DNA from: Paenibacillus jilunlii
GTDB taxonomy: Bacteria > Bacillota > Bacilli > Paenibacillales > Paenibacillaceae
Assembly (NCBI RefSeq): GCF_900102965.1
Contig: NZ_FNGM01000012.1
Coordinates: 37,549 to 101,548, forward strand
DNA length: 64,000 nucleotides
Direction of reading: 5' to 3'
A program made the translations under genes and the position numbers. The notes under the pieces were generated by a model. The model did no database searches. It saw nothing but the letters and a program-made list of their open reading frames with translations, and was not told the DNA's origin. Shown one piece after another: positions 8,587 through 17,869 of this stretch (its first letter is position 1; each line of letters starts with the position of its first letter).

Positions 8587-10008
8587 ATGAACAAACAGGT
8601 TCAAGAGGCAGGCGAAATGAAGAGAAGGCAGATGCTAACCGCGCTGCTCATCGGTGCATTTGTTGCGTTTCTTAATGAAAATTTGCTTGCCAATGCGCTT
8701 CCCGGATTGATGCGGGAATTCGGGCGTGCCGCCGCGACTATACAGTGGTTATCGACGGGCTATATGCTCGTTATCGGCGTGCTGGTGCCGGTGACCGCAT
8801 TACTGCAGCAATGGTTCACGACCCGCCAGATGTTCATGTCTGCGATGGCGTTATTTTTGGCCGGTACCTGCTTATGTGCAGCGGCGCCGGGATTCGGAAT
8901 CTTGCTGACGGGCCGGGTTATTCAGGCTTGCGGGACAGGATTATTGGTCCCGCTCATGATGAATACGATTCTCGCCCTCTATCCACCAGAACGCCGGGGT
9001 GCCGCCATGGGACTCATGGGGCTGGTCATCATGGTCGCCCCTGTCATCGGGCCGGCTTTGTCCGGTTTGATTATCGATACCTTTAACTGGCGTTGGCTGT
9101 TCTACATGGTGATTCCTGTTGCTTTGTTTGCGATTATTTATGCATTCCTGTACCTGAAGAATGCGACAGAAGTGACCAAGCCAAAGGTCGATCTTGTATC
9201 CATAGTGATGTCAACTGCCGGTTTCGGCTGCGTCACCTACGGCTTCAGCCACACAAGTGTCTCACTTGGGCCTGAAGGTTACGGAGTGATTGCAATTGGC
9301 AGCCTTTTCTTGCTTCTGCTTGTATGGCGCCAGCTTAAGATCAAAGAACCGTTGCTCGATCTGTCCGTATTCCGGCAGCCCACTTTTTCTCTGGTTGCGG
9401 TATTGACTGTATTTCTGATGATGGTTCTATTCGCCACAACAACATTGCTGCCGTTCTATATGCAGGATGCGCTGAAGCTGACAGCGCTTGGGACAGGCTT
9501 ACTTCTAATGCCGGGCAGCCTTTTGAACGGGATGCTGATGCCGGTGTCGGGCAAATTATTCGATAAATTCGGGCCGAGATTCGTCATTGTGCCCGGACTG
9601 TTCCTGATCGCCCTATCGTTGTGGCTGTTTACCGGCATCGACAGTGATACAACACAAGGTTCCGTCCTGTTCAATCATGTCCTCTTATTCTTAGGCATGT
9701 CGTTCGTCGTCATGCCGGCTCAAACGGCAGGATTGAATCAGCTTCCACGTCACCTGATCCCTCATGGCACAGCCATATACAATACACTTCAACAGATTGC
9801 AGGCGGAATCGGCATCGCTTTGTTCGTAGGCATCATGTCGTCAGGAGCCAATCGTTATCTTCACCATTCGCTCAATCCTACTGCGGTCCACGAGAAGGCA
9901 CAAAGCATGGTTTCCGGTCTGCAAACGGTTTTTTGGATTGAATTTATTTTTGCAGTGCTTATCTTGGTGCTGGGCTGGTTTATTAAAAAGCCACCTGAGC
10001 GTAGTTGA
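8587..10008 (+). CDS. MFS exporter, DHA2 (EmrB/QacA) family, 14 TMS
   Basis: 473-aa membrane protein with ATG after CGGAGG. About 14 hydrophobic segments span the protein. DHA2/DHA signatures are present: a first-helix region with LNENLLANALPGLM, motif B-like GRVIQACGTGLLVP and motif C-like APVIGPALSG near residues 157-166. Members export drugs, dyes or peptides by proton antiport across the cytoplasmic membrane. No TetR or MarR gene is adjacent on the same strand, so regulation is not visible. Substrate is unknown. Confidence 0.85.
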   Translation: MNKQVQEAGEMKRRQMLTALLIGAFVAFLNENLLANALPGLMREFGRAAATIQWLSTGYMLVIGVLVPVTALLQQWFTTRQMFMSAMALFLAGTCLCAAAPGFGILLTGRVIQACGTGLLVPLMMNTILALYPPERRGAAMGLMGLVIMVAPVIGPALSGLIIDTFNWRWLFYMVIPVALFAIIYAFLYLKNATEVTKPKVDLVSIVMSTAGFGCVTYGFSHTSVSLGPEGYGVIAIGSLFLLLLVWRQLKIKEPLLDLSVFRQPTFSLVAVLTVFLMMVLFATTTLLPFYMQDALKLTALGTGLLLMPGSLLNGMLMPVSGKLFDKFGPRFVIVPGLFLIALSLWLFTGIDSDTTQGSVLFNHVLLFLGMSFVVMPAQTAGLNQLPRHLIPHGTAIYNTLQQIAGGIGIALFVGIMSSGANRYLHHSLNPTAVHEKAQSMVSGLQTVFWIEFIFAVLILVLGWFIKKPPERS

Positions 10009-10082
10009 TTCATTCCTGTATAAGCTGAACTGGAGAACTTGAAGGCTTGGGGAACACAATGAAACTCATAAGAAACTATGCT

Positions 10083-10095
10083 AAGTGGAAAAAGT
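10083..10095 (+). repeat. Single copy of the GTGGAAAAAG dispersed motif
   Basis: AAGTGGAAAAAGT matches the motif clustered at 13528-13710. It lies in the 234-bp gap between the MFS and DinB genes, which shows nothing else I can support. Confidence 0.45.
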
Positions 10096-10242
10096 AAAAC
10101 TAAATGGCTGAAATCCGGGCTACAGAAGGTTCTAGTGGGATTTTGCACACCTAATTCATATCTATTCACTAGCTTTGTTCGAATCATAAATGCCTAAGAG
10201 GATGACTTCCCGGTCTGCATTTGATTGTTTAGCCGGTTACAG

Positions 10243-10755
10243 CTAACCGTCCCGCCGTTCTATCAGATAGAACATATAATCGGTCGGGACCCCGGTATAC
10301 CCTTGCTGCCTCAGCATCGCGGTCACATTGCCCCGGTGATAGGTCCCATGGTTAACCACATGCTGCAAAATGTCGGAGAAATGCGTATCGAAACGGCCGT
10401 ACTTCGGGTGCCTGATCGTCATCGCCCTGTCCAAGTCGGGCGTACGCCGCAGCAAATCGCGGAACTGTTCGGCGACGAAGGCGAACAGCCGACGCATCTC
10501 GTCCACTGTTGTGTCCTGCGCTTCCTCTGTCCACTCCGGGATTCTCGGAAAAATATTCTCGTTTGGAACTTCCGCGAGCACGGACATATAGAGCTGTTCA
10601 TACATGTACATGTGCCCAAATGTTTGAGACACAGACGGGAACACGCTCGTCACTTGCGCATGGAAGACATCCTTGGGAAGCTGCTCCAGGTGGGTGAATA
10701 ACCGGTCATTCGCCCAAACATGGTATTCGTACAATTGATGCGGGTGTTGAAGCAT
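10243..10755 (-). CDS. DinB family protein
   Basis: 171 aa. ATG 10755 is preferred (MLQHPHQLYEYHVWANDRLF) because GGAAAGGTGG is well spaced; the frame is open further upstream but without a site. Four-helix DinB/YfiT-type fold, with the metal-binding histidine pattern QTFGHMYMYE near residue 45 and VVNHGTYHRG in the C-terminal third. Members are metal-dependent enzymes of varied or unknown activity, often thiol transferases. It is transcribed after the WYL regulator gene, about 100 bp downstream on the same strand, which may control it. Confidence 0.82.
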   Translation of the reverse strand: MLQHPHQLYEYHVWANDRLFTHLEQLPKDVFHAQVTSVFPSVSQTFGHMYMYEQLYMSVLAEVPNENIFPRIPEWTEEAQDTTVDEMRRLFAFVAEQFRDLLRRTPDLDRAMTIRHPKYGRFDTHFSDILQHVVNHGTYHRGNVTAMLRQQGYTGVPTDYMFYLIERRDG

Positions 10756-10855
10756 GTATGAATCCACCTTTCCTTTATTCGTCGGTTTGGCTGCTACTGC
10801 CGCAGCCTTGTCTCTATCGTATACCGGGTTCACTGACAACCGTTGTCAGCGAAGT

Positions 10856-11827
10856 TCAATCAGGGTTGTCTTCGTAATGTTTTGCGATTTTGCAGGCCAT
10901 TTCCTGGATCTGTCGCTTAAGCTCAAGCGGCTCGCGAATGTGTATGGCTGTGCCGAACGTCATCAGATACATCGGAAGGTACTTGTTCATCGTCGGAACG
11001 TCCAGCAGAAACCGTGCCTCGCGATCGGTCCGTTCCGTCAAATAATGGCGTAGATGCCAGTGGCGGCAAACCGCGTTCAGGGTGTCGGGCTCTCCCGCGA
11101 TACGGATGACCGTCAGTGGTCCGTCCGCCTCCCGTTCCCGCTTAGACTGGTCGCGGAAATAGGCGGACGCGGAGAAATGCTCCGGCTTTTCGAACCTTGC
11201 TTCGGTCGGCTCCAGCCGCGCGATTCGATCCACGCGGAACGTCCGCATTGCCTGCGACTGATGGCAAAACGCAACAACGTACCAATCGTTTCGGTCGTAA
11301 GCCAATCCGTATGGATCGACTTTACGTTCGCCGGCCTGTCCCGCGTTCTCTTTACGATAGGCGATGCAGACCGTTCGCCCCTCCTTCGCCGCCTGCTCCA
11401 GGTCCCGCAGCAACAGAACGCCGGAAGGCGGACGTACTGGAGAAATCACATCCAAACCGCTTGTCTGGCTGGACAGATCGCAGCGCTGCTCTTCGTGCAG
11501 CCCGTTCTCGATCTTTTTCAATGCGCCTTCCAGCTCTTCCGTATACGGATAGCCGGCGCCTTGCGCAAATTTAAACGCGTCCACAAGCGCTTTCAACTCT
11601 ACAGAGTTGAAGAACAAGGGCGCCTCCTTAAAGCTGTCCAGAATGCGAATGCCGCCGTCGTGGCCTGATTCCGCGACGACCGGCACGCCGCTGGCGCCTA
11701 ATGCGTCGATATACCGGTACACGGTGCGGACGCTGATCTCCAAGTCGTCCGCGATCTGCGCGGCAGTGAGCTTCCTGCCGGATCGCAGCATCCACAGCAT
11801 GGACAGCATGTTATCCCATTTTGCCAC
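10856..11827 (-). CDS. WYL-domain HTH transcriptional regulator (YafY-like)
   Basis: 323 aa from GTG 11827, with AGGGGGA upstream. The N-terminal helix-turn-helix (LTAAQIADDLEISVRTVYRYIDAL, residues about 19-42) is of DeoR/HTH_11 type. A WYL domain follows, with the core DPYGLAYDRNDWYVVAFCH near 165-185, and a WCX-type C-terminal region. These proteins bind ligands or single-stranded nucleic acid through WYL and regulate nearby genes. The DinB gene immediately downstream is the obvious candidate target. Effector unknown. Confidence 0.85.
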   Translation of the reverse strand: MAKWDNMLSMLWMLRSGRKLTAAQIADDLEISVRTVYRYIDALGASGVPVVAESGHDGGIRILDSFKEAPLFFNSVELKALVDAFKFAQGAGYPYTEELEGALKKIENGLHEEQRCDLSSQTSGLDVISPVRPPSGVLLLRDLEQAAKEGRTVCIAYRKENAGQAGERKVDPYGLAYDRNDWYVVAFCHQSQAMRTFRVDRIARLEPTEARFEKPEHFSASAYFRDQSKREREADGPLTVIRIAGEPDTLNAVCRHWHLRHYLTERTDREARFLLDVPTMNKYLPMYLMTFGTAIHIREPLELKRQIQEMACKIAKHYEDNPD

Positions 11828-12064
11828 CCGGAGTCCCCCTTTTCCTCGCGAAAATAAAACTGTTTTTGATATCGCATAATCATGTTAACACATAAACAAA
11901 TGTTCGTAGCAAGTGCTAAGTCTATGTTTGACAACCCACTCGTTTCCTCAATATATACCGCCTGCTTTTTAATCTCACCTCACCTGTCTCCCTTGACTTA
12001 AGTCAATGCCCCTGCCCCGCCTCCTTAGTACAATGAAACCACAATCAAGAAGGGGGTTAGATTA

Positions 12065-12772
12065 ATGTCTGCAGCAGTGGCACGAACTGGGGGCGTTTCA
12101 ATTGTTCTGATGGCGGCGGCGGCCGCTTTTTCGTATGGATATGTTCATGGAAGTCTTGTGGTGGAGGGAAATCCAGCCGCCACCTTCGGCAACCTGCAGG
12201 CTTCTCCCCTGCTGTTCAGGGGTGAAATTCTGGGATGGCTTCTGATCTTGGCCTGTGACATCGCTGCGGCATGGGCGCTATACACGGTCCTGAAGCCTGT
12301 GCAGCCGGGCCTGTCCCTGCTGGGCGCATGGCTGCGTCTATCGTATACGGCGGTATTGGGTGTTGCCGTCTCCAGCCTGGTTGCTGTCTCGCTGCTCACA
12401 GACAGGAGGGACCAGGCGCTTGCCGGCTTCACATCCGGGGAGCTGCAGGCGGAGATGATGCTTTTTCTCCGGGCTTTTGAAGCAGTATGGTCGATTGGAC
12501 TGATTCTGTTTGGGGGGCATCTGCTGATTGTGGGCGTGCTGGCCTACCAATCTGAGAATATCCCGAAAATCATTAGTGTTCTATTGCTGCTGGCTGCAGC
12601 CGGTTATATTGTGATCCATCTGTGCCGCACCCTTGTTCCTGAGTATGAGGAATTCATAGAAGTAATTGAACGGGTTTTTATGCTGCCGATGACCGCGGGG
12701 GAGCTGGGCCTTGGCCTATGGCTGTTGTTCAAAGTCCCGGCTCGGCGTGCCCGCGGTGAATCCGCTTCTTAA
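12065..12772 (+). CDS. DUF4386 family membrane protein
   Basis: 235 aa, ATG after AAGAAGGGGG. Six or so hydrophobic helices cover most of the chain (for example LLFRGEILGWLLILACDIAAA and IISVLLLLAAAGYIVIHL in part). Arrangement and length fit DUF4386, an integral-membrane family of unknown function common in Bacillales. The last 44 bp overlap, tail to tail, the Crp/Fnr-type regulator gene on the other strand. Confidence 0.75.
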   Translation: MSAAVARTGGVSIVLMAAAAAFSYGYVHGSLVVEGNPAATFGNLQASPLLFRGEILGWLLILACDIAAAWALYTVLKPVQPGLSLLGAWLRLSYTAVLGVAVSSLVAVSLLTDRRDQALAGFTSGELQAEMMLFLRAFEAVWSIGLILFGGHLLIVGVLAYQSENIPKIISVLLLLAAAGYIVIHLCRTLVPEYEEFIEVIERVFMLPMTAGELGLGLWLLFKVPARRARGESAS

Positions 12773-13325
12773 TCCGGCTCAGCGACTCCGGCGTCATGCC
12801 AAGGTAACTTGCCAACTGATGCTGAGGGACGCGGCTGATCAGTCCGGGTCTTTTATGAAGCAGAGTTTTCAGGCGTTCTTCGGGAGATGAGGCAATAAAA
12901 GCAGCGAACTCTTCCTGCACCTGGCCGAAGCTTTCCTCGATCATCCGGCGCGTCATGGTTTCGAGCTGCGTGTATTTGGCATACATCTCCCTTTCGGTAT
13001 CCAGCCGCCCGACGACCAATACGCAATCCTCCAGACAGGTCAGGGTGTATTCCGATGATTTATCCGGCTTATGCGCATTGAAGGTGGAGATCGCCTGCTC
13101 CTCGGTATAGAAGTTGGAGGTGATATCCCGGCCCATAACGTCAACTGCATGCTGCCGCACACACCCTTTCAGGACAAAATAGCAATAACCCGGGACCTCA
13201 CCCTGCTTAAGCAGAGTGGTTCCCTTGCGGTATTCTTTGACAATAATTTCATCCAGAACCGCTTGCTGCTCTACTTCGCTCAAGGAGGTCAGCCGGGTCA
13301 TATATTGGAGTAAAAGATGCTTCAT
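12729..13325 (-). CDS. Crp/Fnr family transcriptional regulator
   Basis: 198 aa. A cyclic-nucleotide-binding-like beta barrel occupies residues about 15-125 (EYRKGTTLLKQGEVPGYCYFVLKG). The C-terminal helix-turn-helix is near 165-190 (HQLASYLGMTPESLSRIKKR). No N-terminal Cys cluster for an Fe-S centre, and the Arg/Ser phosphate-binding signature of true cAMP receptors is not evident, so the signal is unknown. Such proteins often sit beside one membrane or efflux gene; here the convergent DUF4386 gene overlaps its 3' end. Confidence 0.83.
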   Translation of the reverse strand: MKHLLLQYMTRLTSLSEVEQQAVLDEIIVKEYRKGTTLLKQGEVPGYCYFVLKGCVRQHAVDVMGRDITSNFYTEEQAISTFNAHKPDKSSEYTLTCLEDCVLVVGRLDTEREMYAKYTQLETMTRRMIEESFGQVQEEFAAFIASSPEERLKTLLHKRPGLISRVPQHQLASYLGMTPESLSRIKKRIHRGHAEPGL

Positions 13326-13527
13326 GATTCAGCCGTCCTCCCTTTCATGTCATCATGTGTACAACGAAATTCTCGGAAAACTGCCTGATCTGCATGAGGA
13401 TGTGTTGGCCCTTCCATTTTATCATTAATCTCCGGGAGGTAAATCACCCACTTTTATGGTGTTGTTGCTTAGATGAAATGCCCCTTCCCCCAGTCGTCCG
13501 CCTCCCTGCTTGGAACGGTACAAACTC

Positions 13528-13710
13528 AAGTGGAAAAAGTGAACTTAATCTTACATAGCCCGCTACCCCGCGAGTGCTAAGTGGAAAAAGGTACACTAAT
13601 TCAGCACATTTCGCCCCTGACGGAGCAATATGGCCCAACTAAGTTTCCTTTTTCCACTTTAATCTCACGATTGTTGATTTTGGGAAGAAATAAGTTCCCT
13701 TTTTCCACCT
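13528..13710. repeat. Cluster of GTGGAAAAAG repeats, two direct then two inverted
   Basis: In the 543-bp gap 13326-13868 the motif AAGTGGAAAAAG plus a variable TNNACTTAAT-like tail occurs at 13528-13549 and 13579-13602 (51 bp apart). It recurs on the opposite strand at 13637-13660 and 13691-13710 (54 bp apart). A degenerate copy may start at 13742. The pattern is a short palindromic mobile or structural repeat, not coding. Nothing else is seen in this gap. Confidence 0.65.
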
Positions 13711-13868
13711 AACGCTTGCTCACCGGTGTCTTCACAAGCACTAGTTGGAAATAGGATACCGCATCCGGCTGATTCCACCTTTTCAAATAAATTCCCTTAA
13801 TTTCCCCGAACTCCCCTACGCGATCCGGCCGCCCTTTCACCTTATTTACACGAGCTCCGGTCTGCTAC

Positions 13869-15191
13869 TCAGTCCAGCTTATCCCATTTCTCAAACAACT
13901 GCTCCACCCTTCGGCCAATGGAAGCTTCAGGCACGGTTAGTATTTTTCCCTGCTCCACAACAATCTTCCCGCCTGCCACCACTGTAGATACGGCTCCGGG
14001 CTGCATGGCATAGACCATGTTGGCGAACAGCTCTTTCCTGGGTGCCAGGGAGAGATCATGCAGATCCAGTGCGGCAAAATCAGCATGCTGCCCGGCCTCG
14101 ATCGACCCGATTGGCATCCGCAGGATGTCACCGGCGCTGGAGGTGCCCATCCGGTAGACCTGCTCGGCGGTGATGCAGGTACCGTCCAGGCGGCTGACCT
14201 TCTGCAGAAGCGCACACATGCGCATCTCTTCATACACGCTGATCCGGTTGTTGCTGCAGCCCCCGTCTGTTCCCAGTGTCACCCGGACTCCCGCCTGGAG
14301 CAGATCCGGTACCCGTGTAACCCCGTCCGCTAGGAACATGTTGCTGGAAGGGCAATAGGCCAGCGACCCGCGTCTGCGGCCGATCAGTTCTATTTCAGAG
14401 TCATCCAGCCATACCAGATGAACGGCGATCATCCGCTCGTCGAGCACACCCAGTGAATCCAGATAATGTACAGGCCGCATGCCATAATTGTGCGAAATCT
14501 CCTCTACCTCGAACATTTCCTCGGCTACATGGATATGAAACGGCGTATCCAGTTCCACCGCGAGCCGGTGGCCGGCCTGGATCATTTCAGGTGATGCCGC
14601 GTGCGGGCTGTGCGGCGCCGGGTGAATGGTCACCATGGAATTTCCCTGATACTTCTCCGCTAATGATCGCGTGCGCTCCACGGCTTCCGGTACCGTCTCC
14701 CGGTAGGACTGCGGCGCACCCGCCCAGTCATACATCGTGCGTGCAAAAACCAGGCGGATGCCCAGATCACCCGCCGCCCGGATGACCGCTTCGTCGTAAG
14801 CAGTGCCTCCATTATGCACATAGAAAAAGTCACAGACTGTAGTCACACCGTACCGCAGCATTTCCCCAAAAGCGAGCAGCGCCCCCGTATAAATAGCCTC
14901 TTCATCAAGCAGCGGCGAATACCGGTACAATGCCTGATCCCGCCATTCCAGAAAAGGCTTGTCGGCTGCAATCCCGCGCAGCAGACTCTGAAAGGAGTGA
15001 TGATGTGAATTGACAGTGCCGGGGACGATGGCTTTGCCCTCCCATTCAATTGGCCGGGCATCCGGGTAGCGCTGCAGCAATTCATCACGGCTGCCTACAT
15101 CCGTAATCTTCCCGTTTTCCACCAGTAGAGCGTAGCTCTGCTTGAATTCCCCCTGCGTATATACCGCATCCGCCGAATATAAATCGCGCAA
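13869..15191 (-). CDS. COG0402 amidohydrolase/deaminase, candidate formimidoylglutamate deiminase
   Basis: 440 aa. Metal and catalytic motifs: VNSHHHSFQSLLRG (HxH, about 62-75), FHIHVAEEMFE (His and Glu), MIAVHLVWL (His) and LGTDGGCSNN (Asp). The FLEWRDQALYRYSP and DFFYVH segments recall HutF, while the TDGGCSNN region resembles 8-oxoguanine/SAH-type deaminases. It is the last gene of the hut operon, 12 bp after the M20 amidase. In the absence of hutG, deamination of N-formimino-glutamate to N-formylglutamate would make biochemical sense. Family assignment is firm; substrate is inferred from context. Confidence 0.75.
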   Translation of the reverse strand: MRDLYSADAVYTQGEFKQSYALLVENGKITDVGSRDELLQRYPDARPIEWEGKAIVPGTVNSHHHSFQSLLRGIAADKPFLEWRDQALYRYSPLLDEEAIYTGALLAFGEMLRYGVTTVCDFFYVHNGGTAYDEAVIRAAGDLGIRLVFARTMYDWAGAPQSYRETVPEAVERTRSLAEKYQGNSMVTIHPAPHSPHAASPEMIQAGHRLAVELDTPFHIHVAEEMFEVEEISHNYGMRPVHYLDSLGVLDERMIAVHLVWLDDSEIELIGRRRGSLAYCPSSNMFLADGVTRVPDLLQAGVRVTLGTDGGCSNNRISVYEEMRMCALLQKVSRLDGTCITAEQVYRMGTSSAGDILRMPIGSIEAGQHADFAALDLHDLSLAPRKELFANMVYAMQPGAVSTVVAGGKIVVEQGKILTVPEASIGRRVEQLFEKWDKLD

Positions 15192-15203
15192 TGGTTGTTC
15201 CTC

Positions 15204-16595
15204 CTAATGGTTCAATTCTTGATCTAAGGCGAGAATGGACTGCAGTAATACATTGCCGGCCTTCTCCATATCTTCGATCCGGCTTTCCTCTTCAGGACAG
15301 TGGCTTTTGCCGTCCAGGCTGGGCACGAACAGCATGCCCGCCCTGGTTAGAGATGCCATATGCGTGGCATCGTGACCGGCCATGCTGCCAAGCCGCAGGC
15401 TGCTGTATCCCAGCTTCTCCGCCTGTCCTTCGCACAGGCTGATGACCAGGGAATCCAGCGGCTCAGGGCTCTGATCCAGAATCAGACGCCGTTCCAGGCG
15501 CAGGCCGCGGCGTTCTGCTATGGGCAAGGCAAGCTTGCCCCAGTCCCCAAGTACCTCCCGGATTTGTGCACGCTGCTCGCCTCTGATCTCCAGATGAAAC
15601 GTAACCTTTTCCGGGATAATATTCGCCGCATTCGGTTCATTGCTGATCCGGCCAATCGTGCCTACCACTTCATCCGCCGGATGGTTCCGGCAGACGGTCT
15701 CGAAGGCCAGCAGCATCTCGGAAGCGCCCATCAGCGCATCCTTGCGGTCCCCCATGAGCGTCGTCCCGGCATGGTTGGCTTCACCCAGAACCGTGATTTC
15801 TTCACGGTAGATGCCTGTTATGGCCGTCACAAGCCCTACCGGGATATCGCGGTCCAGCAGTCTTTTTCCTTGTTCGATATGAACTTCGAGAAAAGCAGCC
15901 AGCTCCTCCGGCTTTCTCCGCGCCGCCTCGAACTGCTCTGGATCGCCGCCCGCCAGGCGCAGCGCCTCCGTTAATAGCTCGCCCTGGTCATTGCGGACTC
16001 CCGCAAGATCCTTGGCCTTGAGCTTACCGGCCACCGCTCTGCTGCCGAATGTCGACAGCCCGAACGGATTCGGCTCTTCCGCGCTGAAGGAAACCAGCTC
16101 CAGGGGGTGGCGGGTAACCACTTTGTTTTCTTCCAGTACAGTCATGACCTCCAGCGCCAGCAGCACCCCCAGCGCGCCATCGTATTTGCCGCCATTCGGA
16201 ACCGTATCGATATGGGAGCCGAACGCAATTGCGGCAAGACAGGCTACGGAACGGTCTGAGACAGCTGAGACATCCGGGCTTCTGCCGCCCGCACCGCTTC
16301 TCACCGCCCAAATATTCGCTGCCGCATCCACCCTTACGGCCAGATTCAAACGGAGCAGTTCGGCCTTGAGCCATTCCCGCGCCGCCAATTCTGCCGGGGT
16401 AAACGTGGTGCGGTCCAGACCTCCCGTAGCCTGGTTCAGACCGAATATAGCTAATTCCCGGATGTTGCTCTGAAGCCGTGACGCATTGATCCGCAGCTTA
16501 CTAGATTGTTGCTCTTGATTCGGCAGCAGATGGTCTTGCTGCTCCTCTCTCAGCAATCCACCCTCCCGCACTTCATCCTTCCACAAATCACTCAT
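15204..16595 (-). CDS. M20 Zn-dependent amidase (allantoate amidohydrolase/N-carbamoyl-L-amino acid hydrolase family)
   Basis: 463 aa; its ATG overlaps the hutI stop as ATGA, so translation is coupled. Di-metal ligands of the hydantoinase/carbamoylase M20 group are visible: FGSHIDTVPNGGKYDG (about 132-147), SFSAEEPNPFG (general-base Glu), LEVHIEQG and KSHCPEEE near the C-terminus. The lid/dimer domain includes NHAGTTLMGDRKDA. Known members hydrolyse N-carbamoyl and sometimes N-formyl amino acids or ureidoglycolate-type substrates. In this hut operon the likely substrate is N-formyl-L-glutamate, taking the place of HutG. The N-terminal 40 residues are polar and variable. Confidence 0.8.
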   Translation of the reverse strand: MSDLWKDEVREGGLLREEQQDHLLPNQEQQSSKLRINASRLQSNIRELAIFGLNQATGGLDRTTFTPAELAAREWLKAELLRLNLAVRVDAAANIWAVRSGAGGRSPDVSAVSDRSVACLAAIAFGSHIDTVPNGGKYDGALGVLLALEVMTVLEENKVVTRHPLELVSFSAEEPNPFGLSTFGSRAVAGKLKAKDLAGVRNDQGELLTEALRLAGGDPEQFEAARRKPEELAAFLEVHIEQGKRLLDRDIPVGLVTAITGIYREEITVLGEANHAGTTLMGDRKDALMGASEMLLAFETVCRNHPADEVVGTIGRISNEPNAANIIPEKVTFHLEIRGEQRAQIREVLGDWGKLALPIAERRGLRLERRLILDQSPEPLDSLVISLCEGQAEKLGYSSLRLGSMAGHDATHMASLTRAGMLFVPSLDGKSHCPEEESRIEDMEKAGNVLLQSILALDQELNH

Positions 16596-17869
16596 GCGGA
16601 CACCCTCCTACCGTTCTGGATAACGACCTCTCCTTTTTTGAACACGGTATCTACCAAATTAACCGCATAATGATACTGCAAGTAGAGATAGTTGGGTGCA
16701 TCGAACAACACGAGATCGGCCTGTTTACCGACTTCGATGCTCCCGATGGTGGCAGCCCGGCCAATAGCATGAGCGGCATTGATCGTACAAGCGGCCAGCA
16801 CTTCAGCCGGTGTCATTCGCATCGTCAGGCAGGCCAGGTTCATAATAAAAGGCAGCGATTCCGTCGGTGATGAACCGGGATTCCGGTCCGTTGAAAGCGC
16901 GACAGGCACTCCGGCAGCGATCATAGCCCGTGCATTGGCTGGCTGCGCCATCAGAAAAAAGGCGGTGCCGGGTAGAAGAACAGCGATCACTCCGGCTTCA
17001 GCCATCCGCTGAATGCCAGCTTCGGAGACATGCAGCAGGTGGTCTGCGGACACGGCTCCCAGCTCGGCAGCCAGCTCGGCTCCCCCGTATGACACTAATT
17101 CGTCGGCGTGAATCTTAGGCTTCAACCCCCACTTTTGGCCCGCCGCCAGGATGTCCCTGGACTGATTTACGGTAAATGCCCCCTCTTCACAGAAAACATC
17201 GCAAAACTCGGCTAATTCCTCACGGGCCACCGCGGGGATCATGTCTTCGATGACGGTGCGTACAAAAGCATCCGCGTTTCCCTTGTACTCCACCGGCACC
17301 GCGTGAGCGCCCATAAACGTTGGGACCAGATCCACCGGATGGGAAGCGTTCAGCCTGCGGACCACCCGCAGCTGCTTCAATTCATCCTCCAACCGCAGAC
17401 CGTATCCGCTTTTAGCCTCAACCGTCGTTACTCCATATTCGAGAAAACGGTCCAGCCGCTTCACCGTTTCGGCCATTAGCTGTTCCTCGGCGGCTTCACG
17501 TGTACGCTCTGTCGTATAGAGAATTCCGCCCCCTGCATTCAAAATATCCATGTATTTTGCACCCTGCAGACGCAGGTTCAATTCGAACTCCCTGGACCCG
17601 GAAAATACGATATGGGTATGCGGGTCAATCAGCCCCGGGGTGACCGTCCTGCCTTCCGCCGACAGTACCGTAACCTCCTGGTTCCCGGAGTGCTCCGCCA
17701 CATACCGGCGGGCTTCTTCGCTGCTGCCCACGAAGGTGAAAATTCCGTCTTCAATGACTATGCCTCCGTCTTCGATGAGGCCAAGCTCTTCCATCTCCTT
17801 GCCCGCCTTCGGCTTCGCGCTGGCTCCGCGCAGGGTCGCAATCTGCGCGGCACTATGAATGTAGATCAT
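16592..17869 (-). CDS. hutI: Imidazolonepropionase
   Basis: 425 aa from ATG 17869 (MIYIHSAAQIATLRG), which has a purine-rich GGAAAGGGGCGG site; earlier in-frame codons lie deep inside hutU and would make the protein too long. HutI opens the imidazolone ring to give N-formimino-L-glutamate. Motifs: LIDPHTHIVFSGSRE (HxH), KSGYGL, HADELVSYGGAE and LSTDRNPGSSP. It overlaps hutU by 17 bp upstream and the M20 amidase by 4 bp downstream, so it is part of a tightly coupled operon. Confidence 0.93.
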   Translation of the reverse strand: MIYIHSAAQIATLRGASAKPKAGKEMEELGLIEDGGIVIEDGIFTFVGSSEEARRYVAEHSGNQEVTVLSAEGRTVTPGLIDPHTHIVFSGSREFELNLRLQGAKYMDILNAGGGILYTTERTREAAEEQLMAETVKRLDRFLEYGVTTVEAKSGYGLRLEDELKQLRVVRRLNASHPVDLVPTFMGAHAVPVEYKGNADAFVRTVIEDMIPAVAREELAEFCDVFCEEGAFTVNQSRDILAAGQKWGLKPKIHADELVSYGGAELAAELGAVSADHLLHVSEAGIQRMAEAGVIAVLLPGTAFFLMAQPANARAMIAAGVPVALSTDRNPGSSPTESLPFIMNLACLTMRMTPAEVLAACTINAAHAIGRAATIGSIEVGKQADLVLFDAPNYLYLQYHYAVNLVDTVFKKGEVVIQNGRRVSA

